Of a stretch of 40,357 bases of DNA, positions 1 to 8,048 are shown in pieces. Source of the stretch: Rhizobacter sp. Its GTDB lineage: Bacteria; Pseudomonadota; Gammaproteobacteria; Burkholderiales; Burkholderiaceae_C. Under the pieces are notes generated by a model that made no database searches, was not told where the DNA came from, and worked only from the letters and a program-made list of their open reading frames with translations. A program made the translations under genes and the position numbers. The stretch's first letter is position 1, and each line of letters starts with the position of its first letter. Location of the stretch: positions 1 to 40,357 of the forward strand of contig JANXZN010000302.1 of assembly GCA_025355545.1 (NCBI GenBank), written 5' to 3'.

Positions 1-423
1 CGCGATGCGCCCGGCGAAGTCGTTCTGGAAGAACGGCCAGCTCTGCCGCACCACGTGCCAGTGGCTCTGCCAGCGGATCAGGCTGGTCACGTTCGGTACC
101 ACCGCGTTGTTGCGCACCAGGCTGTCGGCGAGCAGCGCCGCGGGCCGGCCGATCAGCAGGAACGCGACCATGCCGAGCAGCATCGGCGTGGCGGCGCTGA
201 ACGCCGCCGCGCGATCGGCCGCCTGCATCAGGGTCACGAGCTTGCCGATGAACACCGGGATCAGCGTGTCGATCGTCGCCACGCCCAGGCCGGTGGCGAA
301 CATCGCGAGGTACAGGCCGCGCGTCTGGCGGATGAAGTGCCAGTAGAACGCGAGCAGGCCGGGGGGCGGGGCGCCGGGCGGCGGCGCGGTCGGGCGGATG
401 CGGGTTTCGAAGAAGCTGAACAT
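1..423 (-). CDS. ABC exporter, N-terminal part (partial)
   Basis: The gene runs off the left edge, so only the first 141 codons are present. The start is the ATG at 423. The protein begins MFSFFETRIRPTAPPPG, has a proline-rich cytoplasmic leader, and then a hydrophobic stretch (about residues 36-60, LYLAMFATGLGVATIDTLIP) and a second one (about 80-95). This is the pattern of the transmembrane half of fused permease-ATPase exporters (ABC_membrane family, MsbA-like or multidrug type). The ATPase half with Walker motifs would lie outside the window, so the family call rests on the N-terminal pattern alone and the substrate cannot be said. A hairpin separates it from the DUF4148 gene upstream on the same strand, so it probably has its own promoter or depends on read-through. 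Confidence 0.65.
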   Translation of the reverse strand, partial: MFSFFETRIRPTAPPPGAPPPGLLAFYWHFIRQTRGLYLAMFATGLGVATIDTLIPVFIGKLVTLMQAADRAAAFSAATPMLLGMVAFLLIGRPAALLADSLVRNNAVVPNVTSLIRWQSHWHVVRQSWPFFQNDFAGRIA

Positions 424-451
424 CAGCCGCGTATTCTCGCCGGCCAACAGA

Positions 452-473
452 AAGGCCGCCCGAAGGCGGCCTT
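452..473 (-). terminator. Hairpin terminator after the DUF4148 gene
   Basis: A perfect 9-bp inverted repeat (aaggccgcc / ggcggcctt) with a 4-nt loop. Read on the minus strand it is followed by TTTCTGTT, a modest U-rich tail. It lies 20 bp beyond the DUF4148 stop codon and 29 bp before the ABC exporter start, which fits a rho-independent terminator. Confidence 0.65.
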
Positions 474-493
474 GCCTGTGCGCAGCCCGGCGC

Positions 494-979
494 TCAGCTT
501 TGCTTGTGCGAGAACTTCGCCTTCACGCGCTGGGCGAACGCGGCCGACGCGGCTTGGGCGTTGGCGCGCCGTGCGAGCAGCGCGGCGTCGTCGTAGTCGG
601 TGCGTTGCAGCGTACCGTTCGCAGCGGCCTTGCGCAGCTCTTCGTTCACCTCCGAGCGGGCCAGCGTCGAGGTCTCGTGGACCAGCGTGCCGTACAGGTT
701 GAATGTGCGGTTCGCGTCCGGGCCGATCAGCGTCGCGCGGGCGGTCTTCGCCTGCGCCAGCTCGACGGCGACCTGTGTGCGGGTCTTGGCCGAGACGGCG
801 GCGCCCGGCTGGCGGTACGAGTCCGCGCTGTAGTCGCTGTGTTGCAGCGTGCCGTAGACGATCGCCTGGCGCAACTCGGCGTTGACCTGGGCGCGCGTGG
901 CCGGCGCTTCGTCGGCCATCGCCAGGCTGCTGATCAGGGAGATGGCGACGGTGGCGGCGTAGAGAAAGTTGCTGTTCAT
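494..979 (-). CDS. DUF4148 domain secreted protein
   Basis: A 161-residue protein with a signal peptide (residues 1-22, MNSNFLYAATVAISLISSLA, cleavage near AMA-DEA). DUF4148 proteins are small exported proteins of Burkholderiales with no known function. Here the mature part shows three copies of one motif, R-x-x-V-x-x-E-L-x-x-A, at about residues 28-50, 66-88 and 107-129. The first and third copies also share GTLQxxDY. The start at 979 was chosen over an in-frame ATG at 1129 because it gives a proper signal peptide and has GGAAG just upstream. The gene is divergent from a LysR-type regulator, which may control it. Confidence 0.75.
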   Translation of the reverse strand: MNSNFLYAATVAISLISSLAMADEAPATRAQVNAELRQAIVYGTLQHSDYSADSYRQPGAAVSAKTRTQVAVELAQAKTARATLIGPDANRTFNLYGTLVHETSTLARSEVNEELRKAAANGTLQRTDYDDAALLARRANAQAASAAFAQRVKAKFSHKQS

Positions 980-1170
980 GATGGTGACTTCCGATCCAAT
1001 GTGTTGACGTTCCGGGCACGGCGGCGTTCGTTCTCGGGTGCCGTCTTGTCCAAGCTCGGTGAGGTCTTCCTCATCGATGGGATGAACTGTAGGCATTGCC
1101 GAAGCATCAATAAACAGTGTATGGTTCAATTGCGCATTGCTGAAAGAGAAACAAAGACGGGGGTTGAAAA
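980..1170. promoter_or_regulatory. Divergent promoter region, DUF4148 gene / lysR
   Basis: A 191-bp gap between divergent genes with a distinctly AT-richer core at about 1085-1150. A plausible plus-strand promoter is TTGCCG (1096-1101), an 18-nt spacer and TATGGT (1120-1125). Inverted half-sites TGAAC (1083-1087) and GTTCA (1124-1128) flank this core and could be part of a LysR operator. These are weak matches; the location is the stronger argument. Confidence 0.35.
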
Positions 1171-2169
1171 ATGGACCGACTGCATTCCATGCGGGTGTTC
1201 TCGCGCGTCGTCGACGAGGGCAGCTTCGCCCGCGCGGCCCGTGAACTGAACCTGTCGCCGGCGGTCGTGACCCGGCTTGTCGCCGATCTCGAAGAGCATC
1301 TCGGCTCGCGCCTGATCAACCGCACAACGCGCCGCCTGTCGCTGACCGACACCGGCGAGTTGTACCTGGAGCGGGTGCGCCACATCCTGACCGAGATCGA
1401 AGAGGCCGAGGCACTCGCGACCGCCTCGACATCCGAGCCGCGCGGGCATTTGCGGGTGCTGTGCCCGCCGGCGTTCGCGGTGCACCAGATCGCCAAGCAC
1501 CTGCCGAAATTTCGCGCGCTCTACCCGCGCGTGTCGCTCGAGCTGACGGTGCCGGGGCCGGTCGAGACGGTCGACGAGAACTTCGATGTCAGCATCCTGA
1601 CGGAAGGCCGGCGCCCGCTGGACGGCAACTTCGTCGCGCGGCGGCTCGCGCGCTCCGAGGTGATCCTGTGCGCCGCGCCCGAGTACCTCGACCGGCGCGG
1701 CCGCCCGCAGCACCCGAAGGACATGGACGGCCACGAAAGCATGGTGCCGCCGTTCCTGCGCGAACTGACCTTCCACACCGGCGCGCGCGGCGACGCCGAC
1801 GCGCCGGGCGAATCGGTCACGCTCAGCCCTAAGCGCGCGGGGCTGAGCACGACCCACACTGACACGATGTACGCCGCGGCGCTGGCGGGCCTGGGCATCA
1901 CCGGGCTGCCGTCGTTCGTGGCCGAAGACGCGTTGCTCGAGAACGCGCTCGAACGCGTGCTGCCGCAGTGGCACCTGTTCACGACCACGCTCTACGCCGG
2001 CATGCCCACCCGCAAGCACGTGCCGGCGCGCACGCGGGTGTTCGTCGACTTCCTGGTCAAGACCTTCGGCGGCGAGGAGCGCGACCCGTGGCTGCTCGCG
2101 GCCGGCTGCGAGACCCAGCCGATCGCCAAGCGCGCGCCGGTGCAGGCCTCGCTGGCGCTGGCACCTTAG
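1171..2169 (+). CDS. LysR-family transcriptional regulator
   Basis: A 332-residue LysR-type regulator of the CrgA/DsdC-like group common in Burkholderiales. Residues 1-60 form the winged helix-turn-helix (MDRLHSMRVFSRVVDEGSFA, then LNLSPAVVTRLVADLEEHLG), followed by the linker helix (TDTGELYLERVRHIL). The effector-binding domain covers about residues 90-300 (GHLRVLCPPAFAVHQI at its start). The C-terminal tail after about residue 305 is longer than usual. The gene is divergent from the DUF4148 gene, the classic layout for a LysR regulator and its target; the DUF4331 gene 392 bp downstream is another possible target. The inducer cannot be predicted. Confidence 0.9.
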   Translation: MDRLHSMRVFSRVVDEGSFARAARELNLSPAVVTRLVADLEEHLGSRLINRTTRRLSLTDTGELYLERVRHILTEIEEAEALATASTSEPRGHLRVLCPPAFAVHQIAKHLPKFRALYPRVSLELTVPGPVETVDENFDVSILTEGRRPLDGNFVARRLARSEVILCAAPEYLDRRGRPQHPKDMDGHESMVPPFLRELTFHTGARGDADAPGESVTLSPKRAGLSTTHTDTMYAAALAGLGITGLPSFVAEDALLENALERVLPQWHLFTTTLYAGMPTRKHVPARTRVFVDFLVKTFGGEERDPWLLAAGCETQPIAKRAPVQASLALAP

Positions 2170-2561
2170 CAGGCCCGGCGCACGACGCTCAATCGGCCGT
2201 GCGCGCCCCGCCACGGGGGCAGCCGGAGTCGCGAACGCCGCTGTTCCAACGCCGGAGCAGGCAACCCAAAAATGCCGCCGCTTGGGTTCGATGCCGAAGC
2301 GACAAACCGAGGCAAATACCCTGCCGCATCGTCGACCGCCAGGGCCGAATTCCCGAAATGGATTCAGTCCTACAAGACCTGCCGGCTTGATCCTTCGCGC
2401 GCAAACGACGCAAAGCGCAGCCTCGCGATTGCCGTGCATGTTCATGTTGTTTCCAAAAACAGTCGACACAGCGGCAGCCGGCTGGCAGCGCCCAAAAGCG
2501 CGCAGCATTTTTCACCAACCTCCCAGCCGCGCCCGCGAGCCGGCTTGACAGAAAGGCAATC
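2170..2561. other. Intergenic region before the DUF4331 gene
   Basis: A 392-bp stretch without a convincing gene. It becomes richer in A and T towards 2425-2520, where the DUF4331 promoter is expected. A TTGACA at 2544-2549 is too close to the start codon to be its -35 box. No clear hairpin terminator follows the lysR stop codon. The DUF4331 start is preceded by GAAAGG, a usable ribosome-binding site. Confidence 0.4.
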
Positions 2562-4109
2562 ATGAAAACACGATTTTCCAGGCGCGCGTCGCTTGTACCG
2601 ACCCTCACGGCAATCGGTGGATCAATCGCGATGTTGGCGACTCCGGCGCACGCTTCGAGCCACCGCGAGGCCCCCTTCATCGCGATGAATCCGAGCGTCG
2701 ATGCGACCGATCTGTACATGTTCCGAAGCTACGAGACGGGCCGATCCGGCTTCGTCACCGTGCTTGCGAACTACATCCCGTTTCAAGACCCGCAGGGCGG
2801 CCCGAACTTCAACCAGTTCAACCCGAACGCCCTGTATGAAATCCACATCGACAACACCGGCGCGGGTGTCGAGGCGATGACCTTTCAGTTTCGCTTCACC
2901 AGCACGTCCAAGGCCACCGCCCTGACCGTTGGAACGAAGCAGACCAAGATTCCCCTGATCAACAGCGGTCCGATCACCTCGGTGAACCCCGCCACCCTCA
3001 ACGTTCGCGAGACGTACACGCTGACGCTGGTGCGCGGCAACCGTCGCACGGGCACGTTCTCGAACGTCACGAACGCTGCGGGCGGTGCGACGCCAACGGT
3101 CTTCGACAAGCCGGTCGACAACATCGGTGACAAGACTTTCGGCAGCGCGACAGGCTATGCGGCCTATGCCAACCAGCACATCTACAACGTCAACATTCCG
3201 GGCTGCGCCACGCCCGGCAAGGTGTTCGTGGGCCAGCGCAAAGAGCCGTTCTACATCGCGGTCGGAAAGATATTCGATCTGTTCAACTTCAACCCGCTCG
3301 GGCCTGAAGTGGGCGGCAACAACAACGACCTGGAAGGCAAGAATGTCAGCACGCTGGCGCTCGAACTGCCCATTGCATGCGTCACGGCGGGCACCGAGCC
3401 GGTGATCGGCGCGTTCACCACCGCGAGCGTGCGCCAGGGTCGTCTCATCAATCCCGCGCCCAAGACCGGCCTCAACCATGCCACTGTCGACGGTGGCGCA
3501 TGGACGCAGGTATCGAGGCTCGGCATGCCGCTCGTCAACGAGGTTGTCATCGGCATCGACGACAAGGACAGGTTCAATGCCTCGTTGCCCAAGGACGACG
3601 CTGCCAACTTCGCAGACTACGTGACGAACCCGGCCCTGCCGACGCTGATCCAGAGCCTGTTTCCCGTCACCGCGCCGACCAACTTCCCGCGTACCGACCT
3701 GGTCACCGTTTTCCTGAAGGGCCTTTCTGGCCTGAACCAGCCCGCCAGCGTGACGCCCGCCGAGATGCTGCGGCTCAACACGTCGATCGCACCCGTGGCG
3801 ATCGGCGCGCAGAACGCACTGGGTGCCGCCGCAGGCGATGCAGCGGGGTTCCCGAATGGCAGGCGCCCGGGCGACGACGTGGTCGATCTGTCGCTGCGGG
3901 TCGCGATGGGGGCCCTGTGCGTCCTCACCGGACCGTCGGATTCGTTCAAGGTCGGTTGCAAGGCCAGCGACGCACCCTCGGGCGCCCTGGCGTTCACCGA
4001 TGGTGTGCGCAAGACCTCGACCAACTATGGCGCGGCATTCCCGTATCTGACGACGCCATTGCCCGGCAACCTGAATCCGCCGCCTGCCGTCGGCACCACC
4101 TATCCGTGA
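2562..4109 (+). CDS. DUF4331 family exported protein
   Basis: A 515-residue secreted protein with an N-terminal signal peptide (residues 1-31, ending ATPAHA). The mature N-terminus carries the family hallmark SSHREAP-(8 to 10 residues)-DATDLYMF at about residues 32-54. The hallmark recurs in DUF4331 proteins, which are exported, often metal- or stress-linked, and have no assigned biochemical role. The body is rich in Asn, Asp and Gly and has no transmembrane segment. The next gene, a small lipoprotein, begins 14 bp after the stop with a good ribosome-binding site (AAGGAG), so the two are almost certainly co-transcribed. A terminator follows the lipoprotein. The larger neighbourhood adds PEP-CTERM, TPR and HupE/UreJ proteins, pointing to an envelope function. 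Confidence 0.88.
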   Translation: MKTRFSRRASLVPTLTAIGGSIAMLATPAHASSHREAPFIAMNPSVDATDLYMFRSYETGRSGFVTVLANYIPFQDPQGGPNFNQFNPNALYEIHIDNTGAGVEAMTFQFRFTSTSKATALTVGTKQTKIPLINSGPITSVNPATLNVRETYTLTLVRGNRRTGTFSNVTNAAGGATPTVFDKPVDNIGDKTFGSATGYAAYANQHIYNVNIPGCATPGKVFVGQRKEPFYIAVGKIFDLFNFNPLGPEVGGNNNDLEGKNVSTLALELPIACVTAGTEPVIGAFTTASVRQGRLINPAPKTGLNHATVDGGAWTQVSRLGMPLVNEVVIGIDDKDRFNASLPKDDAANFADYVTNPALPTLIQSLFPVTAPTNFPRTDLVTVFLKGLSGLNQPASVTPAEMLRLNTSIAPVAIGAQNALGAAAGDAAGFPNGRRPGDDVVDLSLRVAMGALCVLTGPSDSFKVGCKASDAPSGALAFTDGVRKTSTNYGAAFPYLTTPLPGNLNPPPAVGTTYP

Positions 4110-4123
4110 GAAGGAGTGACTGC

Positions 4124-4396
4124 ATGAAAACCATTCACCAACGCACGGCGGTTTGCGCCGCGGCGTGCGCGCTTGTGTTGAGCGGCTGCGGCGGGGGAAG
4201 CGATGGGTCGAGCTCGACGCCGACGGCAACACCGACCGTCGCCGACGGCACGGTGCCGGCGGCGGCAGGAGCGTCGGACCAGAGCTTCGTGGACTATCAA
4301 AAGACGATGCAAACCTCCGAGACGTCGAACGCGCTGTCGTTGCAAGATTTCACGCCGCCGGCGGACGAAACGTCGTTTCCGTTCCCCATCATCTAA
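4124..4396 (+). CDS. Small lipoprotein
   Basis: A 90-residue protein with a lipoprotein signal peptide. The lipobox LSGC places the lipidated Cys at about residue 25. A Gly/Ser/Thr-rich linker follows, then a short acidic tail ending FPFPII. I do not recognise the family. The ribosome-binding site AAGGAG lies 8 nt before the ATG, and the gene is 14 bp downstream of the DUF4331 gene, so it is the second and last gene of that operon. It may be a membrane anchor or partner for the DUF4331 protein, but this is only inferred from position. Confidence 0.75.
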   Translation: MKTIHQRTAVCAAACALVLSGCGGGSDGSSSTPTATPTVADGTVPAAAGASDQSFVDYQKTMQTSETSNALSLQDFTPPADETSFPFPII

Positions 4397-4412
4397 GCTC
4401 TGTGCACTCGAG

Positions 4413-4446
4413 GCGACCCGGTGCTCGCAGCCCGGGTCGCTCTTTT
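4413..4446 (+). terminator. Rho-independent terminator after the DUF4331 operon
   Basis: A 9-bp perfect stem (gcgacccgg / ccgggtcgc) with a 10-nt loop, directly followed by TCTTTT. It sits 17 bp after the lipoprotein stop and separates the DUF4331-lipoprotein pair from the PEP-CTERM gene. Confidence 0.8.
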
Positions 4447-4482
4447 ATCGCAATCCATTGATTCAACCAAGAAAGGAATCGT

Positions 4483-5010
4483 ATGAACTTGAAAGCGCTT
4501 GTCGCGTCGGCCGTCCTGGGCGTCGCGGCGTCGGCCTCGTTCGCTCAGGATGCGCCACCCATTGCGTTGGTCTTGACACCGTCTGCAGCCAACACCCTGG
4601 AGGTCAGTTTCGAGCGGGCAGCCGCGGGAATATTCGTCGACACGTTCACATTCACGCCGTCGAGCTTTGGCGGCGTCATTTCTGTGCACCTCGCCTCGCT
4701 GAGCGGCCCGGTCAGCTTCTTCTCTGCACTGCTGAACGGTGAGCCCTTCAGTGTTTCGGCCGACAGTGGCCAATCGTCATCGTTCGACTTTCAGTCAACG
4801 GTCGCCGCGGAAACACCGCTGAGTCTGCAGGTGCTGGGGTTCTCGGGCGACGCCGCCACGCTCGCCGGCGCCAGTGGCAGGTACAGCGGTCTCATCACCG
4901 CGCAGGCGGTCAGCGCCGTGCCGGAGCCCGGGACATACGCCCTGCTGCTCGCGGGGCTGATCGCGATCGGCGTTTCCGGCCGTCGGTCGGTCGCGCGCAA
5001 AGAGCGCTAG
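4483..5010 (+). CDS. FxDxF-type PEP-CTERM protein
   Basis: A 175-residue exported protein. Residues 1-21 are a signal peptide (ASASFAQ-DAP). Residues 51-55 read FVDTF followed by TFTP, the motif that names the FxDxF family of PEP-CTERM proteins. The C-terminus has the complete sorting signal: VPEPG at 146-150, a hydrophobic helix (TYALLLAGLIAIGV) and a basic tail (RRSVARKER). In this family the tail is known to be processed by an exosortase (EpsH-type), which usually goes with exopolysaccharide production. No exosortase is in the window. The start has AAAGGAA upstream. A terminator lies before the gene, so it has its own promoter somewhere in the roughly 40 bp after 4446 or depends on read-through. 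Confidence 0.9.
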   Translation: MNLKALVASAVLGVAASASFAQDAPPIALVLTPSAANTLEVSFERAAAGIFVDTFTFTPSSFGGVISVHLASLSGPVSFFSALLNGEPFSVSADSGQSSSFDFQSTVAAETPLSLQVLGFSGDAATLAGASGRYSGLITAQAVSAVPEPGTYALLLAGLIAIGVSGRRSVARKER

Positions 5011-5126
5011 CCCGGAACGCGCGCCATTTCGCAAGAGGTGGCGCGCTGCCGCATCGATGCTGCAACTGCGGATTGATTGAAGTGACGCACAGGCGTGCGG
5101 TGAGGCGCTTGCGTTGCGGCGCGCGG

Positions 5127-6293
5127 ATGCGACCGACATGGACCGGGGCCTTAGTCGCCGGTCTCCTTTTTTTCTCGCTTCCTCAGCCTGGCTTTGCAGA
5201 GCCGATCACGCCGAGCCGCGACGACGACATCATCGAAGTCCTGCCAGCGTCGTCGGGCAGTCGCGACGGAGACAGGCGCCTGCGCAAGCAACTCGCCGAT
5301 CGCCCCGGCGACGTGACGCTGGCCGTCATGGTGGCGCGGCGCGACCTGGCCCGCGCGCGGGAAGCCGGCGATCCGCGCTTCGCGGGTCTGGCGCTGGCTG
5401 CCCTGCGTCCGTGGGCCGATGCCGCGACCGCGCCGAACGAGGTGCTGCTGCTGCAGGCGACGCTGCAGCAATACCTGCATGAGTTCGACGCGTCGGTCGC
5501 CGGGCTGAAGCGCTTGCTGGCCCGGCCGGACGGCGCGCGCATGGCCCAGGGCTGGCTGACACTGGCGACGGTGTTGCGTGTGCAGGGGCACTATGTCGAG
5601 TCGGATGAAGCGTGCAAGCGGGTTGCCCAGGCTGCTGCGCAACTGCACTCAGCCGCCTGCCTGGCCGAGAACGCCGCGTTGAGGGGCGACGTCGGCAGCG
5701 CGCGCAAGACGTTCCGGACGCTGCTTGCCGATCCCCGTCTGCCGCCGGCGACCCTGGGGTGGCTCCTCACCTCAGTCGCCGAACTCGAACAGCGCGATGG
5801 CCACGCGGCCGGCGCCGATACGGCATTTCGCGAAGTGCTGCGACTCGGTCCCGACTCGTACGCGGCGGTGGGCTACGCCGACTTTCTCATCGACCAGAAT
5901 CGCCCGGTGGAAGCGCTCAGGGTACTGAAGGACGAAACCCGGACCGACGCCGTGCTCCTGCGCCTGGCCATCGCCGGGACGCGAGCGGCGGCTGCAACGG
6001 CGGCGCGCGACGTGGCGGAGATGCGCGATCGAATCGCGCTGGCCAATCAGCGCCCGGATGCGAAGAAGTTTCACGGACGCGAGCAGGCCATGTTCGCGCT
6101 TGCCGTCGACCACGCGCCCGAGCGCGCCCTCGAGCTTGCGCGCGGCAATGTCCAGCAGCAGCGCGAAGCGATCGACCTGCTCGTGCTGGCCCAAGCGGCG
6201 CGGGCGAGCGCCGACCCCCGCGCCATCGATGAAGCGCGGCGTCTCAAGGCGACGATCGGGCTGCATGACCGGCGCATCGATGCGCTGCTCTGA
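5127..6293 (+). CDS. Exported tetratricopeptide-repeat protein
   Basis: A 388-residue protein made mostly of Ala- and Leu-rich helical repeats of TPR type, for example around AQGWLTLATVLRVQGHYVES, GWLLTSVAELEQRDGHAAGA and AVGYADFLIDQNRPVEALRV. The ATG at 5127 gives a clean signal peptide (TGALVAGLLFFSLPQPGFA-EP). Upstream in-frame GTG (5082, 5100) and TTG (5073) codons are possible, and no start has a strong ribosome-binding site, so the start is uncertain. TPR proteins act as scaffolds, here presumably in the periplasm. The stop overlaps the start of the HupE/UreJ gene by 14 nt, so the two are translationally coupled and probably work together. Confidence 0.8.
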   Translation: MRPTWTGALVAGLLFFSLPQPGFAEPITPSRDDDIIEVLPASSGSRDGDRRLRKQLADRPGDVTLAVMVARRDLARAREAGDPRFAGLALAALRPWADAATAPNEVLLLQATLQQYLHEFDASVAGLKRLLARPDGARMAQGWLTLATVLRVQGHYVESDEACKRVAQAAAQLHSAACLAENAALRGDVGSARKTFRTLLADPRLPPATLGWLLTSVAELEQRDGHAAGADTAFREVLRLGPDSYAAVGYADFLIDQNRPVEALRVLKDETRTDAVLLRLAIAGTRAAAATAARDVAEMRDRIALANQRPDAKKFHGREQAMFALAVDHAPERALELARGNVQQQREAIDLLVLAQAARASADPRAIDEARRLKATIGLHDRRIDALL

Positions 6294-7482
6294 CGTGGCC
6301 GACGCGCTCTGCCGAGTCGTGTTCAGGGCGTTGGTTGGCTGCGCCTTGGTCGCGGCAGCGGGGTCGGCGACGGCGCACAAGTCGAGCGACTCCTATCTGC
6401 AACTCGACGCCGCGCCGACGCGTCTGACGCTGCGCTGGGACATCGCCTTGCGCGACCTGGACGTCGCCCTCGATCTCGATACCGATGGCGACGGCAAGCT
6501 GAGCTGGGGCGAGGTCAAGGCCGCATGGCCGCGCATCGAGTCGTATGCGATGGCGCATCTGGCGATCGAAGGCTGTGAGCTGCATGCGACCGCGCGCGGC
6601 CTCGAACGGCGCAACGATGGCGCCTACGCGGTGCTCGAACTGGCGTCGAACTGCAGCCTCGACGCGCAGCCGGTGATCAGCTATTCACTCTTTGCCGAGG
6701 TCGACCCGACGCATCGAGGCATCGCCAAGATCCAGCGGCCCGGCCAGCCGATCGTGCTCTCCGTGCTCGACCCGTCGCGCGCGCCGTCGGGCGGGGCGAT
6801 GGCGCGATCCGCGAGCGGGGCAGGCAGTTCTGCCGCGTCCACCGCCCCCGCCCCCGGGCCGGTGGCCGCGGCGTCACGCTGGGCGTTTCTCGGCGAAGGC
6901 ATCCGCCACATCCTCACCGGCTACGACCACGTCCTCTTCCTGCTATGCCTGCTGCTGCCGGCGGTGATGCGCCGCACGGCCGACGGCTGGCGACCGGTCG
7001 ACCGGCTGTCGCAGGCCGTTCTTCCGGTGGTGGGCATCGTCTCGGCGTTCACGGTCGCGCACTCGATCACGCTCTGCTTGGCGGCACTGAAGCTCGTGTC
7101 CCTGCCGTCGTCGTTCATCGAACCGGCGATCGCGGTCACGATCATGCTGGCCGCGCTCGACAATGTCTGGCCGGTCTTTCCGGTGCGTCGAATCGTCGTC
7201 ACCTTCTTCTTCGGCCTGATTCACGGCTTCGGCTTCGCGAGTGTCCTGTCGGAACTGAATCTGCCCACGGCCGACTTCGCCTGGGCATTGCTCCAGTTCA
7301 ACCTCGGTCTCGAGCTGGGCCAGCTCATGATCGTCGGCGTTGCCACGGCCGTGTTGTTCGGGCTGCGGGATTGGCCCCGCTATCGGCTGGTCGTGATTCG
7401 CGGAGGCTCGTTCGTGGCAATGTCGATCGCGGCACTGTGGTTTGTCGAGCGGACGGCGAATGTCTCGCTGATGCCGTTCTAG
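6280..7482 (+). CDS. HupE/UreJ-type membrane protein with EF-hand loop
   Basis: A 400-residue protein. A signal peptide ends near residue 32 (GSATA-HKSSDSYL); the HK-x-SDSYL start of the mature protein is typical of the HupE/UreJ_2 group. The periplasmic domain (about 33-200) contains a full EF-hand calcium loop at residues 67-78 (DTDGDGKLSWGE), followed by a low-complexity Ala/Pro/Ser linker. The C-terminal half (about 205-400) is a six- to seven-helix membrane domain with the conserved RHILTGYDHVLFLL (residues 209-222) and GLIHGFGFA motifs. HupE and UreJ relatives are nickel or cobalt permeases, but this branch has no proven substrate. The start at 6280 lies inside the TPR gene; a GTG at 6295 is an alternative. 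Confidence 0.85.
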   Translation: MRCSDVADALCRVVFRALVGCALVAAAGSATAHKSSDSYLQLDAAPTRLTLRWDIALRDLDVALDLDTDGDGKLSWGEVKAAWPRIESYAMAHLAIEGCELHATARGLERRNDGAYAVLELASNCSLDAQPVISYSLFAEVDPTHRGIAKIQRPGQPIVLSVLDPSRAPSGGAMARSASGAGSSAASTAPAPGPVAAASRWAFLGEGIRHILTGYDHVLFLLCLLLPAVMRRTADGWRPVDRLSQAVLPVVGIVSAFTVAHSITLCLAALKLVSLPSSFIEPAIAVTIMLAALDNVWPVFPVRRIVVTFFFGLIHGFGFASVLSELNLPTADFAWALLQFNLGLELGQLMIVGVATAVLFGLRDWPRYRLVVIRGGSFVAMSIAALWFVERTANVSLMPF

Positions 7483-7744
7483 GCGGGTCCACTCCATCGA
7501 GTTGCGAATCGGCAAGAGTCGAATCCTGCGCGTGATCGTCGCTTTTTCCTACGCATGCCGGCGTTCCGGTCCGGTGCCCAGGGGCGGGCGCCGGCGCGAA
7601 AGTGTATTGAGCATCGTGCGCGGCAAGCTGACAAACATTCGCCGAGCGCGGCGCGATCCGATGGCTCACTGCCGGACATGCCAATGGGCGAGCGAGGTGG
7701 GAGCTGCACATGTATCCATCCCCAGACCCCGAAGGAGAAGTTCG

Positions 7745-8026
7745 ATGAAGACGATTACAACTGCGCTCGTGTGTGCCTGCATCGCGATGGCCGCCGGCGG
7801 CGCATCTGCCCAGGACGCCATGAAGAAGGGCGACCCCATGGCCAAGGACGGCATGATGATGAAGAAGGACATGACCATGCAGGAGTGCAAGGATCACATG
7901 GCAATGGCCAAGAAGGACGGCATGAAGAAGGACGAGGCGATGATGAAGAAGGACACCATGTGTAGCGACATGATGAAGAAGGACGGCATGAAGAAAGACA
8001 TGCCTGCCGAGCCGATGAAGAAGTAG
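7745..8026 (+). CDS. Pentapeptide MXKDX-repeat protein
   Basis: A 93-residue exported protein with a signal peptide (residues 1-22, ending GGASA-QDA). The mature part is almost entirely repeats of the type M-x-K-D-x (AMKKG, PMAKD, MMKKD, GMKKD), rich in Met, Lys and Asp, plus two Cys (QECKD and TMCSD). This matches the MXKDX pentapeptide-repeat family of Betaproteobacteria, whose role is unknown. The Met and Cys content suggests metal binding, for example copper; that is inference. The ribosome-binding site is GAAGGAGA, 9 nt before the ATG. It is followed by a strong hairpin and is likely a single-gene unit. Confidence 0.9.
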   Translation: MKTITTALVCACIAMAAGGASAQDAMKKGDPMAKDGMMMKKDMTMQECKDHMAMAKKDGMKKDEAMMKKDTMCSDMMKKDGMKKDMPAEPMKK

Positions 8027-8048
8027 TCGCGGGCTCGGTCTGTCCCGG

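Noticed and set aside
2544-2549. TTGACA as a -35 box for the DUF4331 gene
   Set aside because: It lies only 12 nt before the start codon, leaving no room for a -10 box and a ribosome-binding site.
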